Shown in pieces: positions 36,024 through 44,967 of a stretch of DNA of 64,000 bases (within the stretch, counting starts at the first letter, position 1; every line of letters starts with the position of its first letter). A model generated the notes under the pieces. The model saw nothing but the letters and a program-made list of their open reading frames with translations. It did not search any database and was not told the origin of the DNA. Source of the DNA: Roseovarius sp. MMSF_3359 (GTDB lineage Bacteria > Pseudomonadota > Alphaproteobacteria > Rhodobacterales > Rhodobacteraceae); assembly GCF_030733385.1 (NCBI RefSeq), contig NZ_JASHJC010000009.1:1-64000 (forward strand), given 5' to 3'. The translations under genes and the position numbers were made by a program.

Positions 36024-37348
36024 TGTCCTATGAAATGATCGCACTTCTGATGTTCTCGACCATGATGGTGATGCTCTTCACCGGTCAGCGCGTGTTTGGT
36101 GCCATCGGCTTCGTTGCCGTCGTCGCGGCGCTGCTGCTCTGGGGGGATCGGGGCGGGTATGATCTGGGCTTTGCCGCCGCGATCAAGCTGATGAAATGGT
36201 ATCCGCTTCTGACCCTGCCGATGTTCATCTTCATGGGCTACATCCTCAGCGAAAGCCGGATTGCCGACGATCTCTACAAGATGTTCCATGTCTGGATGGG
36301 CGGCCTTTCTGGTGGTCTGGCGATTGGTACGATCGGGCTGATGGTGCTGATTTCGGCCATGAACGGGCTGAGTGTGGCGGGCATGGCCATCGGCGCCACG
36401 ATCGCACTGCCGGAACTGCTGAAGCGGGGATATGACAAACGTATGGTCACCGGGGTGATCCAGGCCGGGTCTTCCCTCGGTATCCTCGTGCCACCCTCCG
36501 TCGTGCTGGTCCTTTACGCGATGATCGCGCGTCAACCGGTGGGGCAGCTTTGGCTGGCCGGTGTGCTGCCGGGGCTGATGATGGCCGCGATGTTCGTGAT
36601 CTACATCGCCATCCGCTGCAAGATCACGCCGTCACTCGGCCCGGTCCTGCCGAAGGAAGAGCGTGATGTCGGCTGGCCCGAGAAACTGCGCCTTCTGGGC
36701 GCAGGCCTCCTGCCGCTGGTGATCTTCTTTTCGATGATGGTGCCTTTCGTGAAGGGCTGGACCTCGCTGGTCGAAAGCTCTGCCATCGGCGCGATGGCCG
36801 CCTTCATCGCTGCCGTCCTCAAGCGCCGCATGACCTGGACCGTGTTCGAGACCAGCGTGCGCAACACCCTTGGCATCTCCTGCATGTTCATGTGGATCAT
36901 CCTCGCGGCGCTCGCCTTTGGCGCGGTCTTTGACGGCCTCGGTGCCGTGAAGGCGATCGAGAGCCTCTTTACCGAGAAAATGGGCCTGTCGCCGATCATG
37001 ATCCTGATCCTGATGCAGCTCAGCTTTATCGTCATGGGAACATTCCTCGACGACACGGCGATGCTGGTGATCGTGGCGCCGCTCTACGTGCCGCTGGTGG
37101 GTGCGCTTGGCTTCGACCTGGTCTGGTATGGCGTCCTCTACACGATCACCTGCCAGATCGCCTACATGACCCCGCCCTTCGGCTATAACCTCTTCCTCAT
37201 GCGCGCGATGGCCCCGCCCGAGATCACGATCTACGACATCTACCGGTCGATCATTCCCTTCGTCCTGGTGATGGCGGTGGCGCTGGCCCTGGTGATGATG
37301 TTCCCGCAAGTGGCGCTGTGGCTGCCGGAATATGTCTATGGAAAATAG
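36023..37348 (+). CDS. TRAP transporter large permease (DctM type)
   Basis: 441 aa, about 12 transmembrane segments. Sodium-driven secondary transport of the ligand delivered by the periplasmic receptor. Conserved stretches GLMVLISAMNGLSVAGMAIG, GSSLGILVPPSVVLVLYAM, and near the end YMTPPFGYNLFLMRAMAP. Start codon overlaps the small-permease stop by one base. Confidence 0.92.
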   Translation: MSYEMIALLMFSTMMVMLFTGQRVFGAIGFVAVVAALLLWGDRGGYDLGFAAAIKLMKWYPLLTLPMFIFMGYILSESRIADDLYKMFHVWMGGLSGGLAIGTIGLMVLISAMNGLSVAGMAIGATIALPELLKRGYDKRMVTGVIQAGSSLGILVPPSVVLVLYAMIARQPVGQLWLAGVLPGLMMAAMFVIYIAIRCKITPSLGPVLPKEERDVGWPEKLRLLGAGLLPLVIFFSMMVPFVKGWTSLVESSAIGAMAAFIAAVLKRRMTWTVFETSVRNTLGISCMFMWIILAALAFGAVFDGLGAVKAIESLFTEKMGLSPIMILILMQLSFIVMGTFLDDTAMLVIVAPLYVPLVGALGFDLVWYGVLYTITCQIAYMTPPFGYNLFLMRAMAPPEITIYDIYRSIIPFVLVMAVALALVMMFPQVALWLPEYVYGK

Positions 37349-37410
37349 GAATTATTGAGAACTCCGATAACGGAGCGACAATTGTCGAGCAAAACAACAG
37401 GAGAGAAGTG

Positions 37411-38448
37411 ATGACGACGAGAAGAAAGTTTCTAACCACCGCCGGTATCGGCGCCGCGGCCACATTGGCCACCCCCGCGGTCGTAAAGGCCCAGGCCCCG
37501 ATCAAGTGGCGGTTCCAGACCTATGCCGGGTCGGCCCTGGGTGAGCATGTGACCAAGCCGATGGTCGACTACGTCAACAACGCCGCCAATGGCGAGATGG
37601 AGATCGAGCTTTTCTACGCCGATCAGATCGTCCCCACCGGCGAGCTTTTCCAGGCGCTGCAACGCGGTACCATTGACGCGGTACATTCGGACGACGACTC
37701 GATGGCCTCGCCCACGCCGCTCAGGCAGTTCGGCGGCTACTTCCCCTTCGCGACCAAGCACATCCTCGATGTGCCGGTGCTGTTCAATCAGTACGGCCTC
37801 GCGGATATCTGGCGCTCGGAATACGAAAAAGTTGGTGTGCAGTGGATTTCGGCCGCGGGTCAGGACCCGTGCAACTTCAACACCAAGAAGGAAATCAAAT
37901 CGGTTGCCGATCTCGACGGGCTCAAGCTCTATTCCTTCCCGACCGCGGGCCGCTTCCTGTCGAAATTCGGCGTCGTACCGGTGAACATTCCGTATGAAGA
38001 TGCCGAAGTGGCGGTGCAAACGGGTGAGCTTGACGGCATGGCCTGGTCGGGCATCACCGAGGATTACACCGTGGGCTGGGCGGACGTCACCGACTACTTC
38101 CTGACCAACAACATCTCGGGCGCCTGGATCGGGTCGTGGTTCGTCAATCAGCAACGCTGGGCGGACCTGCCGGATCACCTCAAGCAGCTTGTCATGGCCG
38201 CGACCGAGGCCGGGCATACCTATCGCAACCAGTGGTACTGGGGTGGCGAAGCCGCGCTGCGTGCCAATGGCGACAAGCTGGAACTGCGCACGGTGCCTGC
38301 GGAGGAATGGGCCGAAGTGGAAAACGCTGCCAAGGACTTCTGGAAAGAGATCGCCGAAGAGGGTGAGATCCAGCAGAAGATCATCAATATCTTCAGCGAG
38401 TACAACTCGGTCATCAACCAGGCTGGCCCGCCCTACACGAACGGCTGA
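37411..38448 (+). CDS. TRAP transporter periplasmic receptor (DctP type), non-canonical binding site
   Basis: 345 aa. Twin-arginine signal MTTRRKFLTTAGIGAAATLA, cleavage near residue 28. A DctP/TakP-like fold: GELFQALQRGTIDAV and the hinge motif DLDGLKLYSFPTAG. In most TRAP receptors this position reads LK(I/L)R, and the Arg binds the ligand carboxylate; here it is Tyr174. The acidic patch HSDDDSM (92-98) sits where the pocket wall normally is. Both changes suggest a ligand other than a simple carboxylate, perhaps a cationic amine. CAGGAG precedes the ATG. Confidence 0.9.
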   Translation: MTTRRKFLTTAGIGAAATLATPAVVKAQAPIKWRFQTYAGSALGEHVTKPMVDYVNNAANGEMEIELFYADQIVPTGELFQALQRGTIDAVHSDDDSMASPTPLRQFGGYFPFATKHILDVPVLFNQYGLADIWRSEYEKVGVQWISAAGQDPCNFNTKKEIKSVADLDGLKLYSFPTAGRFLSKFGVVPVNIPYEDAEVAVQTGELDGMAWSGITEDYTVGWADVTDYFLTNNISGAWIGSWFVNQQRWADLPDHLKQLVMAATEAGHTYRNQWYWGGEAALRANGDKLELRTVPAEEWAEVENAAKDFWKEIAEEGEIQQKIINIFSEYNSVINQAGPPYTNG

Positions 38449-38466
38449 GCCCCCTTTTGATCCTTT

Positions 38467-38497
38467 TCGGTCCCGGGTTTTCCCCGGGGCCGGACCC
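38467..38497 (+). other. GC-rich hairpin between TRAP receptor and glutamine-synthetase-like gene
   Basis: GGTCC...GGACC closes an inner CGGG/CCCG helix around a TTTT loop. There is no T tract after it. It probably stabilises the upstream receptor mRNA against decay, giving more receptor than downstream enzyme. Confidence 0.4.
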
Positions 38498-38529
38498 CAT
38501 TTGACCCTTCATGACATGGATCCGCGAAA

Positions 38530-39885
38530 ATGAGCCTGAGTTTTGATGATCTGAAAGCCCAAACCGCCTCGGGCGAGGTGGACACGGTTCTTGCTTGCCT
38601 GGTCGATATGCAGGGCCGGTTGATGGGCAAACGCTTTCACGCGGCGCATTTCGTGGATGGGGCCTATGAGGAAACCCATTGCTGCAACTACCTGCTGGCC
38701 ACGGACCTGGAGATGGCGACGCCCGATGGCTATGCCTCGACAAGCTGGCAATCGGGTTACGGTGACTACGTGATGAAGCCGGATTTGAGCACTTTACGGC
38801 CGGTACCCTGGCTTGAGGGAACGGTGATGGTGCTGTGTGATGTGCTCGACCACCACACCCATGAGGACGTGCCGCATTCGCCCCGCGCGGTGCTCAAGAA
38901 GCAACTCAAGCGGCTCGAGGCGATGGGTTTCGACGCCATGATGGCGACCGAGTTGGAGTTTTTCCTCTTCGAGAAGAGTTTTGACCAGATCCGCAAGGAA
39001 AAGTTCCGCGATCTGGAGCCGATTTCGGGCTATAACGAAGATTACGCGATACTGCAGACCACCAAGGAAGAGCATGTGATGCGGCCCATCCGCAATCACC
39101 TCTACGCCGCGGGGATCCCGGTCGAAAATTCCAAGGGTGAGGCCGAGACCGGGCAGGAAGAGCTGAACATCAAATATGCCGCCGCCATGGACACGGCGGA
39201 TTACCACACGATTGCCAAGAACGCGGTCAAGGAAATCGCCTGGCAGCAGGGCCATGCGGCGACATTCCTGCCGAAATGGCATCATGACAAGGTGGGCAGC
39301 TCAAGCCATGTGCATCAGTCGCTGTGGCAGGATGGCAAACCGGCCTTTTATGACGCCGATGACAAGCTCGGCATGTCGGCGCTGATGAAGAACTACATGG
39401 CGGGGCTTTTGAAATATGCGCCCGATTTCACCTATTTCCTGGCGCCCTATATCAACAGCTACAAGCGGTTCCAGAAGGGGTCTTTTGCGCCGACGCGCAC
39501 GATCTGGTCGGTGGACAACCGCACCGCGGGCTTCCGCCTCTGTGGGGATGGAACCAAGGCGGTGCGCGTGGAATGCCGGGTCGGCGGGTCGGACCTCAAC
39601 CCTTACCTGGCCATGGCGGCGCAGATTGCCGCCGGTATTGCCGGGATCGAGGAGGAATTAACGCTTGATCCGCCGTTTTCCGGCGACGCTTACGAGGGCG
39701 ACACCGGTATGATCCCGCAAACCCTGCGTGATGCGATGGCGACGCTCAAGGGTTCCGCCATGTTGCGCGCGGCGATGGGCGATGACGTGGTGGACCACTA
39801 TGTGCGCGCCGCCGAGGTGGAGATCGAGGATTTTGACCGCGTGGTGACCGACTATGAGATTGCCCGCGGGTTCGAGCGCGCCTGA
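38530..39885 (+). CDS. Glutamine-synthetase-family enzyme, probable gamma-glutamyl-amine synthetase
   Basis: 451 aa. Glutamine synthetase fold: metal ligands Glu141 and Glu143 (ATELEFFLF), EAETGQEELN (204-213), His260/His262 in VGSSSHVHQS, ATP/phosphate region KRFQKGSFAPT (312-322), active-site DNRT (329-332) and VECRVGGSDLNPYL. The usual NGSGMHxH of true glutamine synthetase is altered to VGSSSHVH, and no adenylylation-type Tyr loop is evident. Such paralogues ligate glutamate to amines (putrescine, ethanolamine, isopropylamine). Together with alcohol and aldehyde dehydrogenases, an amino alcohol is the best-fitting substrate; this is inference. Confidence 0.85.
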   Translation: MSLSFDDLKAQTASGEVDTVLACLVDMQGRLMGKRFHAAHFVDGAYEETHCCNYLLATDLEMATPDGYASTSWQSGYGDYVMKPDLSTLRPVPWLEGTVMVLCDVLDHHTHEDVPHSPRAVLKKQLKRLEAMGFDAMMATELEFFLFEKSFDQIRKEKFRDLEPISGYNEDYAILQTTKEEHVMRPIRNHLYAAGIPVENSKGEAETGQEELNIKYAAAMDTADYHTIAKNAVKEIAWQQGHAATFLPKWHHDKVGSSSHVHQSLWQDGKPAFYDADDKLGMSALMKNYMAGLLKYAPDFTYFLAPYINSYKRFQKGSFAPTRTIWSVDNRTAGFRLCGDGTKAVRVECRVGGSDLNPYLAMAAQIAAGIAGIEEELTLDPPFSGDAYEGDTGMIPQTLRDAMATLKGSAMLRAAMGDDVVDHYVRAAEVEIEDFDRVVTDYEIARGFERA

Positions 39886-39895
39886 CGCGGGTGGA

Positions 39896-39937
39896 TGTGA
39901 GTATTTTTGGCAAGATGAAAAGGGGTGTCTCCCTTTT
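39896..39937 (+). repeat. Possible dispersed intergenic element with AAAAGGG/CCCTTTT hairpin
   Basis: The stretch GAGTATTTTTGGCAAGATGA is followed by a perfect 7-bp hairpin AAAAGGG-GTGTCT-CCCTTTT (39918-39924 / 39931-39937). The first part resembles a sequence I recall as frequent between genes in Roseobacter-type genomes. It could also act as a bidirectional terminator or attenuator before the aldehyde dehydrogenase gene. Confidence 0.4.
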
Positions 39938-39955
39938 CCGGAAGATGAGGATGAC

Positions 39956-41338
39956 ATGGGCCAGAGCCTGAAATGTATCTCGCCGATTGACGGATCGGTT
40001 TTTGCGGAACGCGAGGTGCTGTCGCGCGACGCGGCGATGGCGGTGGCTGAACGCGCGCGGTCGGCGCAGGCGGCCTGGGCGGCGCGACCGTTGCAGGAGC
40101 GTATTGATCTGGTGATGGCCGGTGTGGCCGCCGTGGGCGCGATGAATGACGAGATCGTGCCGGAACTGGCGCATATGATGGGCCGTCCGATCCGCTATGG
40201 CGGCGAATTCGGCGGCTTCAATGAACGTGCAACCCATATGGGTCAGATCGCCGCCGAGGCGCTGGCCGATATCCAGGTGGGCGAGGACGAGAGTTTTAGA
40301 CGATACATCAAACGCGTTCCCCAAGGCGTTGTCTTCGTCGTCGCCCCCTGGAATTACCCTTACATGACCGCGATCAACACGGTCGCGCCCGCGCTGATTG
40401 CCGGGAATACGGTGGTGTTGAAACATGCCACGCAGACGCTTCTGGTGGGCGAGCGCATGGCGCAGGCGTTTCAATCCGCCGGTGTCCCCGAAGACGTGTT
40501 CCAGAACGTGTTTCTGGACCATGACACGACCTCCGCCCTCATCGCCGACCGCGCGTTTGACTTTGTCAATTTCACCGGCTCGGTGGGCGGCGGCAAGGCG
40601 ATGGAAAGCGCGGCGGCGGGGACGTTTACCGGCGTCGGAACCGAGCTTGGCGGCAAGGACCCGGGCTATGTCATGGAGGACGCGGACCTTGACGCAGCGG
40701 TCGATACGCTGATCGACGGGGCGATGTTCAACTCCGGCCAGTGCTGCTGCGGGATCGAGCGGATTTACGTGCATGAAAGCCTGTTTGAAGCCTTCGTCGA
40801 AAAGGCTGTGGCGATTGTGAATGGCTACAAGCTGGGCAACCCGCTGGACCCGGAGACGTCCATCGGTCCGATGGCCAATGTGCGTTTTGCCCAAGAGGTC
40901 CGGGCGCAGATTGACGAGGCGCTGGCCGATGGTGCAACGGCCCATATCGAGACCTTCGCCGAAGATGATGGCGCGGCTTACCTCACACCGCAGATCCTGA
41001 CCAACGTCACCCATGACATGCGGGTGATGCGCGATGAGAGTTTCGGCCCCGTTGTGGGCATCATGCCGGTCAAGAATGACGAGGAGGCCATCGCCCTGAT
41101 GAATGACAGCCAGTTTGGTCTGACCGCCAGCCTCTGGACCCGTGACCTGGACCGGGCCGCGCGGGTGGGGGACCGGATCGAGACTGGCACCGTCTTCATG
41201 AACCGCGCCGACTACCTTGATCCCGGCCTATGCTGGACCGGGTGCAAGGATACCGGCCGGGGCGGGGGCCTTTCGGTCATTGGCTATCACAACCTGACAC
41301 GTCCTAAATCCTACCATCTGAAAAAGGTGACATCATGA
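39956..41338 (+). CDS. NAD(P)-dependent aldehyde dehydrogenase
   Basis: 460 aa. VVAPWNYPYMTA is the coenzyme and active-site Asn motif, the general base is Glu230 in GTELGGKDP, and the nucleophile is in NSGQCCCGIERI, most likely Cys264. The C-terminal ESFGPVVGIMPV segment is normal. Expected to oxidise an aldehyde to the acid. Start at 39956. Its stop overlaps the iron alcohol dehydrogenase start (ATGA), so the two oxidation steps are co-translated. In the operon model it turns a gamma-glutamylated aminoaldehyde into the gamma-glutamyl amino acid. Confidence 0.9.
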   Translation: MGQSLKCISPIDGSVFAEREVLSRDAAMAVAERARSAQAAWAARPLQERIDLVMAGVAAVGAMNDEIVPELAHMMGRPIRYGGEFGGFNERATHMGQIAAEALADIQVGEDESFRRYIKRVPQGVVFVVAPWNYPYMTAINTVAPALIAGNTVVLKHATQTLLVGERMAQAFQSAGVPEDVFQNVFLDHDTTSALIADRAFDFVNFTGSVGGGKAMESAAAGTFTGVGTELGGKDPGYVMEDADLDAAVDTLIDGAMFNSGQCCCGIERIYVHESLFEAFVEKAVAIVNGYKLGNPLDPETSIGPMANVRFAQEVRAQIDEALADGATAHIETFAEDDGAAYLTPQILTNVTHDMRVMRDESFGPVVGIMPVKNDEEAIALMNDSQFGLTASLWTRDLDRAARVGDRIETGTVFMNRADYLDPGLCWTGCKDTGRGGGLSVIGYHNLTRPKSYHLKKVTS

Positions 41339-42480
41339 GCCTCACTGGAAACTGGTCCTACCCGACCGCGATGAAATTCGGCGCTGGCCGGATCAAGGAA
41401 CTGCCTGAGGCCTGCGCCGCGGCAGGGATCAAGAAACCCCTGCTGGTGACCGACAAGGGGTTGGCGGGTCTGCCCGTCACCCAAGGCGCGCTTGATATCA
41501 TGGAGGCCGCTGGTTTGGGCCGTGGCATGTTCAGCGATGTGGACCCGAACCCGAATGAGAAAAACCTCGACGCCGGGGTGGCGGCCTACAAGGCCGGCGG
41601 GCATGACGGGGTGATTGCCTTTGGCGGCGGATCTGGGCTTGATCTGGGCAAGATGGTCGCCTTCATGGCAGGGCAGACGCGGCCCGTTTGGGATTTCGAA
41701 GACGTCGGCGATTGGTGGACGCGCGCGGATGCCGATGCAATCGCGCCCATCGTTGCGGTACCCACCACGGCGGGAACCGGATCGGAAGTGGGCCGCGCGT
41801 CGGTCATCACGAATTCCGAGACCCATGTGAAGAAGATCATCTTTCACCCCAAGGTCTTGCCCGCCGTCGTCATTTGCGATCCGGAACTGACCGTGGGGAT
41901 GCCGAAATTCATCACCGCAGGCACCGGGCTTGATGCCTTTGCCCATTGTGTCGAGGCGTTTTCGAGCCCGCATTACCACCCGATGAGCCAGGGCATTGCG
42001 CTGGAAGGGATGCGGCTGGTGATCGACAACCTGCCGCGCGCCTATGCGGACGGCACGGATATCGAGGCGCGGGCGAACATGATGTCCGCCGCCGCCATGG
42101 GGGCCACCGCGTTTCAGAAGGGTCTTGGGGCGATCCACGCGCTGAGTCACCCGATTGGCGCTGTCTACAACACCCACCATGGCACCACGAACGCGGTCTG
42201 CATGCCTGCGGTGCTGGACCTCAATGCCGATGCGATCCGCGACCGGTTCGACCTCGCCGCATCCTATCTGGGCGTGTCTGGTGGTTTCGCGGGGTTCCAG
42301 GCTTTCGTGCAGGAGTTCAACGACAGCCTTGGCATCCCGCGCAAACTGCGTGACATGGGCGTGGGCGATGACCGGATTGATGAACTGGCCGCGATGGCGC
42401 TTGAAGACCCAAGCTGCGGCGGCAACCCGGTGGAGTTGACCCTGGACAACTTCGCGGGGCTTTTCCGCGCGGTGATCTAA
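41335..42480 (+). CDS. Iron-containing (group III) alcohol dehydrogenase
   Basis: 381 aa. Nucleotide-binding GGGSGLD (97-103). Metal ligands Asp200 and His204 in GLDAFAHCVE, and His268 and His282 in GAIHALSHPIGAVYNTHHG, the conserved spacing of Fe-dependent alcohol dehydrogenases. Should oxidise a primary alcohol to an aldehyde for the preceding dehydrogenase. Last gene of the putative amino-alcohol operon. No obvious terminator follows; a GC-rich stem at 42497-42522 lacks a T tract. Confidence 0.92.
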   Translation: MSLTGNWSYPTAMKFGAGRIKELPEACAAAGIKKPLLVTDKGLAGLPVTQGALDIMEAAGLGRGMFSDVDPNPNEKNLDAGVAAYKAGGHDGVIAFGGGSGLDLGKMVAFMAGQTRPVWDFEDVGDWWTRADADAIAPIVAVPTTAGTGSEVGRASVITNSETHVKKIIFHPKVLPAVVICDPELTVGMPKFITAGTGLDAFAHCVEAFSSPHYHPMSQGIALEGMRLVIDNLPRAYADGTDIEARANMMSAAAMGATAFQKGLGAIHALSHPIGAVYNTHHGTTNAVCMPAVLDLNADAIRDRFDLAASYLGVSGGFAGFQAFVQEFNDSLGIPRKLRDMGVGDDRIDELAAMALEDPSCGGNPVELTLDNFAGLFRAVI

Positions 42481-42584
42481 GGCCCGTCAAACATCTTGCG
42501 CGGGGCCAGACGGCGCCGCGCACAAATCGCTTGCAACGTCACCACCCCGCTTTAGGCTGAGCCAACCACCGCGCCGGAGGGGCC

Positions 42585-43805
42585 ATGCAGCGGCGATTGC
42601 CGACACTCTTCATCCTGATCACGCTGGTCATCAACGCCATGGGCATCGGGCTGATCATCCCGGTCATGCCCAACCTGATCCTCGAGGTGCGCGGCGGATC
42701 GCTCGCCGATGCCGCACTTTGGGGTGGCATCCTGTCGACCGGGTTTGCGGTCATGCAATTCCTCTTTGGTCCGACCGTTGGCAACCTGTCGGACCGGTTT
42801 GGACGCCGCCCGGTGCTGCTCACCTCGCTATTTGTCATGGCCGTGGATTACCTGGTGATGGCGCTGGCGGGGTCGATCTGGCTCCTGCTGCTGGTGCGCC
42901 TGATCGGCGGTATTACCGCGGCCACGCAATCCACCGCTGCGGCGTTCATGGCCGACACGACCCCACCCGAGAAACGCGGCGCGCAGTTCGGCCTTGTGAG
43001 CGCGGCTTTCGGCGTCGGTTTCATCCTCGGCCCGGTGATCGGCGGCCTCCTGGGCGATCTTGGAACGCGCGCACCGTTCTATGCGGCGGCGGCGCTGGCG
43101 GCGGCGAATTTCGTCTTCGGCTGTTTCATCTTGCCCGAAACCGTCACCGACGAGACCCGCCGACCGTTCGAATGGCGCCGCGCCAACCCCTTGGGCGCGC
43201 TGAAAAACATCTCGGCCCTGCCGGGGTTGCGCCGCCTGCTGGCGGTCTATTTCCTCTATCAGCTGTCCTTCAACGTCTATCCGGTGATTTGGGCCTATTT
43301 CACCCAGGCACGGTTTGACTGGGATACGCGGATGATCGGCCTGTCATTGGCCGCCTTCGGTATCTCGATGGCCCTGGTCCAAGGCGGGTTGATCCGCATT
43401 ACCCTCGCACGGTTTGGCGAGTTGCGGACGATTGTCGCGGGCTTCATATTCGGCATCGTTTCGTTCACCTTGATGGCCTTTGTCACCAGTGGTGCGGTTG
43501 CCCTTGCCTTTACCCCGCTGGCCGCCCTGGCCGCGATGGCCGCGCCGGCCCTGCAATCGCAGATGTCACGCCAATCCCCCGCCGATGCGCAGGGGGAACT
43601 GCAAGGCATCCTGACCAGCGTCAACGCCCTAGCCCTGATCGTGGCGCCGATGCTGATGACGAGTGTTTTCGCCGCCGCCACCGCGCCAGGGGCCGATATC
43701 TACCTGCCGGGGGCGCCTTTCCTTGCGTCCCTGGTGCTTGCGGTTATCGGGCTCGCGCTCTTCATGACCTGTCCGCACAAAAGAAGCCAAAGCCGACCGG
43801 CCTGA
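42585..43805 (+). CDS. MFS transporter, TetA-like drug:proton antiporter family
   Basis: 406 aa, 12 transmembrane helices. The family signature between helices 2 and 3 reads [14 protein letters not shown], and the antiporter motif C in helix 5 is [10 protein letters not shown]. Resembles TCR/TetA exporters; actual substrate unknown, and resistance should not be assumed. GGAGGGG upstream of the ATG. 104 bp from the iron alcohol dehydrogenase, so possibly an independent unit. Confidence 0.88.
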   Translation: MQRRLPTLFILITLVINAMGIGLIIPVMPNLILEVRGGSLADAALWGGILSTGFAVMQFLFGPTVGNLSDRFGRRPVLLTSLFVMAVDYLVMALAGSIWLLLLVRLIGGITAATQSTAAAFMADTTPPEKRGAQFGLVSAAFGVGFILGPVIGGLLGDLGTRAPFYAAAALAAANFVFGCFILPETVTDETRRPFEWRRANPLGALKNISALPGLRRLLAVYFLYQLSFNVYPVIWAYFTQARFDWDTRMIGLSLAAFGISMALVQGGLIRITLARFGELRTIVAGFIFGIVSFTLMAFVTSGAVALAFTPLAALAAMAAPALQSQMSRQSPADAQGELQGILTSVNALALIVAPMLMTSVFAAATAPGADIYLPGAPFLASLVLAVIGLALFMTCPHKRSQSRPA

Positions 43806-43876
43806 GGTCGCATTCCGCCTTGCACCGTCCTGCGATCCGGGGTCTGCTGGGCCAAACTTCTGTCCGGAGATATCCT

Positions 43877-44962
43877 ATGCAAACCATCAAGGCCGCCGTT
43901 TGTACCGAGTTCGGGAAGCCGCTCGAAATTCAGGAGGTGCAACTGCGCGCGCCGGAAACCGGCGAAGTGGAGGTGGCGCTTGAGGCGGTCGCGATCTGTC
44001 ATTCGGACATCATCTTTGCCGAGGGCGGCTGGGGCGGATCCTTGCCTGCGGTCTATGGGCACGAGGCCGCCGGACGGATCAGCGCGGTTGGCCCCGGCGT
44101 GGCCGGGCTGAGCCCGGGCGATGCGGTGGTCGTGACCCTGATCCGCGCTTGCGGGCACTGCCCAAGCTGCGGCGCAGGCAACCCCACCACCTGCGAAACG
44201 CCTTATGATGGTGATCTCGGTCCGCTGAAGACCGCCGATGGCGGCAAGCTGCATCAGGCCATGGCTTGCGGGGCCTTCGCGGAGAAGGTCGTGGTGGACC
44301 AGAGCCAGGTCGTGGCGATCCCCGCAGACATGGCGATGGACACGGCCAGCCTTTTGTCCTGCGGTGTCATTACGGGCGTCGGCGCGGTGGTCAATGCCGC
44401 CGGCCTGCGCGCCGGGCAGGATGTCGTGGTGATCGGCGCGGGCGGTGTCGGTCTCAACGCCATCCAAGGGGCGCGCATCGCAGGCGCCCGCCGCATCGTT
44501 GCCGTCGACATGAGCGAGGACAAGCTCGACACCGCAATTGAATTCGGGGCAACCGACGGTGTGCTGGCCACGCATGAAAAACCCTGGCGGGCGGCGAAAA
44601 AGGCGATGGGGCGCGGGGCGGATGCGGTCATTGTCACCGTGGGCGCCATCCCGGCCTACGACCAGGCGCCGCGATACCTCGCCGGAGGGGGTCGCGTGAT
44701 CATGGTGGGCATGCCGCATTCGGGTGCCACGTCGCGCTTTGAGCCGGTTAATTTCGCAGCGACCGGGCAGGGGATGCTTGGGTCCAAGATGGGCGATACG
44801 GTCATCCGCCGCGATATCCCGTGGATGATCGACATGTACCGGCAGGGGCGCCTGAAACTGGACGAGTTGATCTCGAACCGCTGGACCCTTGAACAGATCA
44901 ACGAGGCCATCGAGGACACCAAGTCCGGCAGCGCCCGGCGCAATGTGATCGTGCTGAAATAA
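43877..44962 (+). CDS. Zinc-dependent alcohol dehydrogenase (MDR superfamily)
   Basis: 361 aa. Catalytic zinc ligands in CHSDIIF and GHEAAG; structural zinc Cys cluster CGHCPSCGAGNPTTC (four Cys); Rossmann GAGGVGLNAIQGA; C-terminal GSARRNVIVL. Closest in style to class III/aryl-alcohol dehydrogenases. Substrate unknown. GGAGATA precedes ATG 43877. It converges on hemE with 5 bp between stops. Confidence 0.88.
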   Translation: MQTIKAAVCTEFGKPLEIQEVQLRAPETGEVEVALEAVAICHSDIIFAEGGWGGSLPAVYGHEAAGRISAVGPGVAGLSPGDAVVVTLIRACGHCPSCGAGNPTTCETPYDGDLGPLKTADGGKLHQAMACGAFAEKVVVDQSQVVAIPADMAMDTASLLSCGVITGVGAVVNAAGLRAGQDVVVIGAGGVGLNAIQGARIAGARRIVAVDMSEDKLDTAIEFGATDGVLATHEKPWRAAKKAMGRGADAVIVTVGAIPAYDQAPRYLAGGGRVIMVGMPHSGATSRFEPVNFAATGQGMLGSKMGDTVIRRDIPWMIDMYRQGRLKLDELISNRWTLEQINEAIEDTKSGSARRNVIVLK

Positions 44963-44967
44963 CCGTG

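Noticed and set aside
42585..43805. Tetracycline-resistance determinant
   Set aside because: The TetA-like family is large, and chromosomal members mostly have other substrates. No mobile-element or regulator context supports resistance.
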